A DNA stretch of 6,906 nt from Rhodanobacteraceae bacterium. GTDB lineage: Bacteria > Pseudomonadota > Gammaproteobacteria > Xanthomonadales > SZUA-5. Shown piece by piece: positions 4,765 through 6,906 of the stretch. A program made the translations under genes and the position numbers. Location of the stretch: positions 1-6,906 of the forward strand of contig QIMA01000464.1 in the NCBI GenBank assembly GCA_003233535.1, given 5' to 3'. The notes under the pieces are model-generated. The model saw only the letters and a list, made by a program, of their open reading frames with translations, ran no database searches and had not been told where the DNA came from. Positions within the stretch are counted from its first letter, which is position 1, and the number at the start of each line of letters is the position of its first letter.

Positions 4765-6906
4765 ATGTCTCGCCAGAAACTCTATCTCATTGACGGCTCC
4801 AGCTTCCTTTACCGCGCTTTCCACGCGCTGCCGGCGCTGACCACCCACGGCGGCGAGCCAACCGGCGCCCTGGTCGGCGTGGGCAATATGATCCGCAAGC
4901 TGCTCAAGGACGAAGATCCCAAGCAGATCGTTTGCGTCTTCGATGCTTCTGGCCCAACGTTCCGCGACGAGATGTACGACCAGTACAAGGCCAATCGGCC
5001 GAGGATGCCGGATGAGCTGCGCGCGCAAATCAATCCACTCCTGAAGCTGGTAGAAACGATGGGCATACCGCTCATGCGCGAACCCGGCGTGGAGGCCGAC
5101 GACGTGATCGGCACGCTGTCCAGACAGGCCGAAGCGGCCAATATGGACGTTGTTCTGGTCACCGGCGACAAAGACCTCACTCAGCTGGTTGGCGATCGCG
5201 TGCTGTGGTGGAACACGATGAGTAATGAGCGTCTGGATGCCGAAGGCGTAGAGCGCAAGTTCGGCGTGCGCCCCGATCGCATCATTGATTTTCTGGCACT
5301 CACCGGCGACAGCGTCGACAACGTCCCCGGCGTGCCCAAATGCGGGCCAAAGACTGCGACCAAGTGGCTAGGTCTGTACGACTCGCTGGACGGGGTCATG
5401 GCCAACGCCGACAAGGTTGGCGGCAAGATCGGCGAGAACCTACGCGGTGCGCTGGAGTCGCTGCCGCTGTCACGAGATCTGGTCACCATCAAGATCGACT
5501 GCGAGCTGCCGCTGGGGGTCAACGAGCTGAACCTGCGCGAGCCGAACAAAGAGGAGCTGATCGAGTTCTATCGCCACTATGAGTTCCGTCAGGCGCTGCG
5601 CGAACTAGAGGGAGACACTGGCGAAGCGACTCCGGGCGTCGCGCCTAAGGCCCTGGAGGAACAGGGCGCAGCCTCGGTCACCGCTGGTGTAGAACTGCAG
5701 GGCAAAGGCGAATACAGCGTCGTTCTAACTGAGGACGACTTAGCTGAGCTGCAAAAAACCCTGACCGGCGCCGAGATCATCTCCTTCGACTGCGAAACCG
5801 ACAGTCTGAATCCGCTGCGCGCCAATCTGGTCGGTTTGTCCTTCGCTATCGAACCGAAGAAAGCCTGGTATCTGCCGCTCACCCACCGCTACCCGGGCGC
5901 TCCTGAACAGCTGCCGTGGGAACGCGTGCGCGAGGTTCTCGGACCGGTGCTCAGCGCGCAATCGCCGCCCAAGTTGGCCCAGCACGGCAAGTACGACATA
6001 CACGTATTGACCCGCCACGGCTTGGAGATCGGCGGTTTCGCTGAGGACAGCATGCTCGAGTCCTACGTGTTCGATTCGGCCGCCGGCAACCACAACATGG
6101 ACGCCATGGCCAAGCTCTATCTGGGCTACAAGACGATTAAGTACGAAGAGGTCGCCGGCAAAGGCAAAAAGCAGATTTCCTTCGCCGATGTGATGCTCGA
6201 ACAGGCCGTGGAATACGCCGCCGAAGACGCCGACATCACCCTGCGCTTGCACAAAGCCCTGCGCCCCAAGATCAAAGCCATCCCCGAACTCGAGCGCGTC
6301 TACACCGAAATGGAAGTGCCGCTGGTGCCGGTGCTGTGCAAGATGGAGTCCAACGGCATTTTGGTCGACGCCGGCCAACTCGGCGAACTCAGCCGGCAAA
6401 TGGGTCGGCAAATGACCGAACTGGTGCTGCAGGCCCACGAGGTGGCCGGCCGCGTCTTCAATCTGGATTCACCCACCCAGCTGACCAAAATTCTCTTCGA
6501 AGAGCTCGGCCTCAAAGCCAAGCAGAAGACCCCGTCCGGCAAGCCCTCGACGAACGAAGACGCGCTCGAAGAGATCGCCGAGCAACACGCGCTGCCGCGG
6601 ATCATTCTCGAATACCGCACGCTGGCCAAGCTCAAGAGCACCTATTCCGACAAGCTGCCCATGCAGATCAATCCAGACACCGGCCGCATTCACACCAGCT
6701 ACCACCAGGCCGTGGCCAACACCGGGCGTTTGTCCTCGTCAGATCCTAATCTGCAGAACATCCCAATTCGCACCGAACAAGGCCGCAAGATCCGCCAGGC
6801 CTTCATCGCCCCGGACGGCTGGACCGTGCTTTCGGCCGACTATTCGCAGATCGAGCTGCGCATCATGGCCCACCTGTCTGGCGACGAAGGGATGGTGCGC
6901 GCGTTC
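4765..6906 (+). CDS. polA: DNA polymerase I (partial, C-terminus beyond window)
   Basis: Repairs gaps and removes Okazaki primers. Seen: 714 codons, open at the window end (E. coli PolA has 928 residues). The 5' nuclease (1-~285) keeps its acids: D10 in LIDGSS, D60, E110/D112/D113 in VEADDVIG, D135/D137 in TGDKDL, D182/D185 in GDSVDN, then a helix-hairpin-helix (VPGVPKCGPKTA). After a linker (~286-315) comes the proofreading domain: D342/E344 in FDCETDSL, D411 in AQHGKYD, Y484/D488 in YAAEDAD. Its second motif has His407 where E. coli has N420. The polymerase part begins ~510 with LVPVLCKMESNGI, then TSYHQAVANTGRLSS (644-658), LQNIP, and motif A DYSQIELRIMAHLS (692-705) with D692. From the exonuclease domain on, numbering runs 13 below E. 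coli throughout, so nothing is inserted or lost. Motifs B and C lie outside the window. The ATG at 4765 fits the family N-terminus, although no Shine-Dalgarno is visible. Confidence 0.98.
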   Translation, partial: MSRQKLYLIDGSSFLYRAFHALPALTTHGGEPTGALVGVGNMIRKLLKDEDPKQIVCVFDASGPTFRDEMYDQYKANRPRMPDELRAQINPLLKLVETMGIPLMREPGVEADDVIGTLSRQAEAANMDVVLVTGDKDLTQLVGDRVLWWNTMSNERLDAEGVERKFGVRPDRIIDFLALTGDSVDNVPGVPKCGPKTATKWLGLYDSLDGVMANADKVGGKIGENLRGALESLPLSRDLVTIKIDCELPLGVNELNLREPNKEELIEFYRHYEFRQALRELEGDTGEATPGVAPKALEEQGAASVTAGVELQGKGEYSVVLTEDDLAELQKTLTGAEIISFDCETDSLNPLRANLVGLSFAIEPKKAWYLPLTHRYPGAPEQLPWERVREVLGPVLSAQSPPKLAQHGKYDIHVLTRHGLEIGGFAEDSMLESYVFDSAAGNHNMDAMAKLYLGYKTIKYEEVAGKGKKQISFADVMLEQAVEYAAEDADITLRLHKALRPKIKAIPELERVYTEMEVPLVPVLCKMESNGILVDAGQLGELSRQMGRQMTELVLQAHEVAGRVFNLDSPTQLTKILFEELGLKAKQKTPSGKPSTNEDALEEIAEQHALPRIILEYRTLAKLKSTYSDKLPMQINPDTGRIHTSYHQAVANTGRLSSSDPNLQNIPIRTEQGRKIRQAFIAPDGWTVLSADYSQIELRIMAHLSGDEGMVRAF

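Noticed and set aside
5740..6438. Minus-strand open frame of 232 codons rich in His, Gly and Val
   Set aside because: It lies opposite the PolA exonuclease domain, where catalytic residues are conserved in register. The composition is what antisense of such coding sequence gives.

Overview
The window comes from a GC-rich bacterial chromosome. It carries five real genes plus one gene remnant. The trifunctional siroheme synthase CysG, the CysB-type LysR regulator and the PolA sequence point to a gammaproteobacterium. The lineage may be near Xanthomonadales/Lysobacterales, but that placement is inferred from protein flavour and GC content, not from a search.

Layout: positions 1-3402 are all minus strand, read from right to left. 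First comes cysG (3402-1966), then a 175-base gap, then a GYF_2-RDD membrane protein (1790-789). Four bases further on is an HPr-kinase-like P-loop protein (784 to beyond base 1), cut off by the window edge. From 3555 onward the genes are on the plus strand: a CysB-family LysR regulator (3555-4490), then a decayed stretch (about 4511-4715) that looks like remains of a second, MetR-type LysR gene, then polA (4765 to beyond 6906), cut off just after polymerase motif A. The HPr-kinase-like gene and polA are open at the window ends, so a search for closed ORFs would miss both.

The 152-base divergent region between cysG and the regulator (3403-3554) is the main regulatory element. It holds an AT-rich island, an 18-base inverted repeat (3497-3514) and a second dyad (3444-3468) inside the probable cysG leader. 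The simplest reading is that the CysB-like protein controls its own gene and cysG, so that siroheme supply for sulfite (or nitrite) reductase follows sulfur status. Its aligned sulfate-site residues differ from those of the enteric protein.

The RDD protein and the HPr-kinase-like protein are tightly spaced and form the least understood part of the window. They look like a co-translated pair: a membrane protein with a cytoplasmic peptide-binding GYF_2 domain, and a soluble P-loop kinase-like protein that keeps the His, Lys and Asp-Asp signature of the HprK fold. No HPr or other obvious substrate is visible here. polA is an ordinary housekeeping gene with its 5' nuclease and exonuclease catalytic acids intact. 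No tRNA, rRNA, CRISPR array, insertion sequence or convincing terminator was seen.
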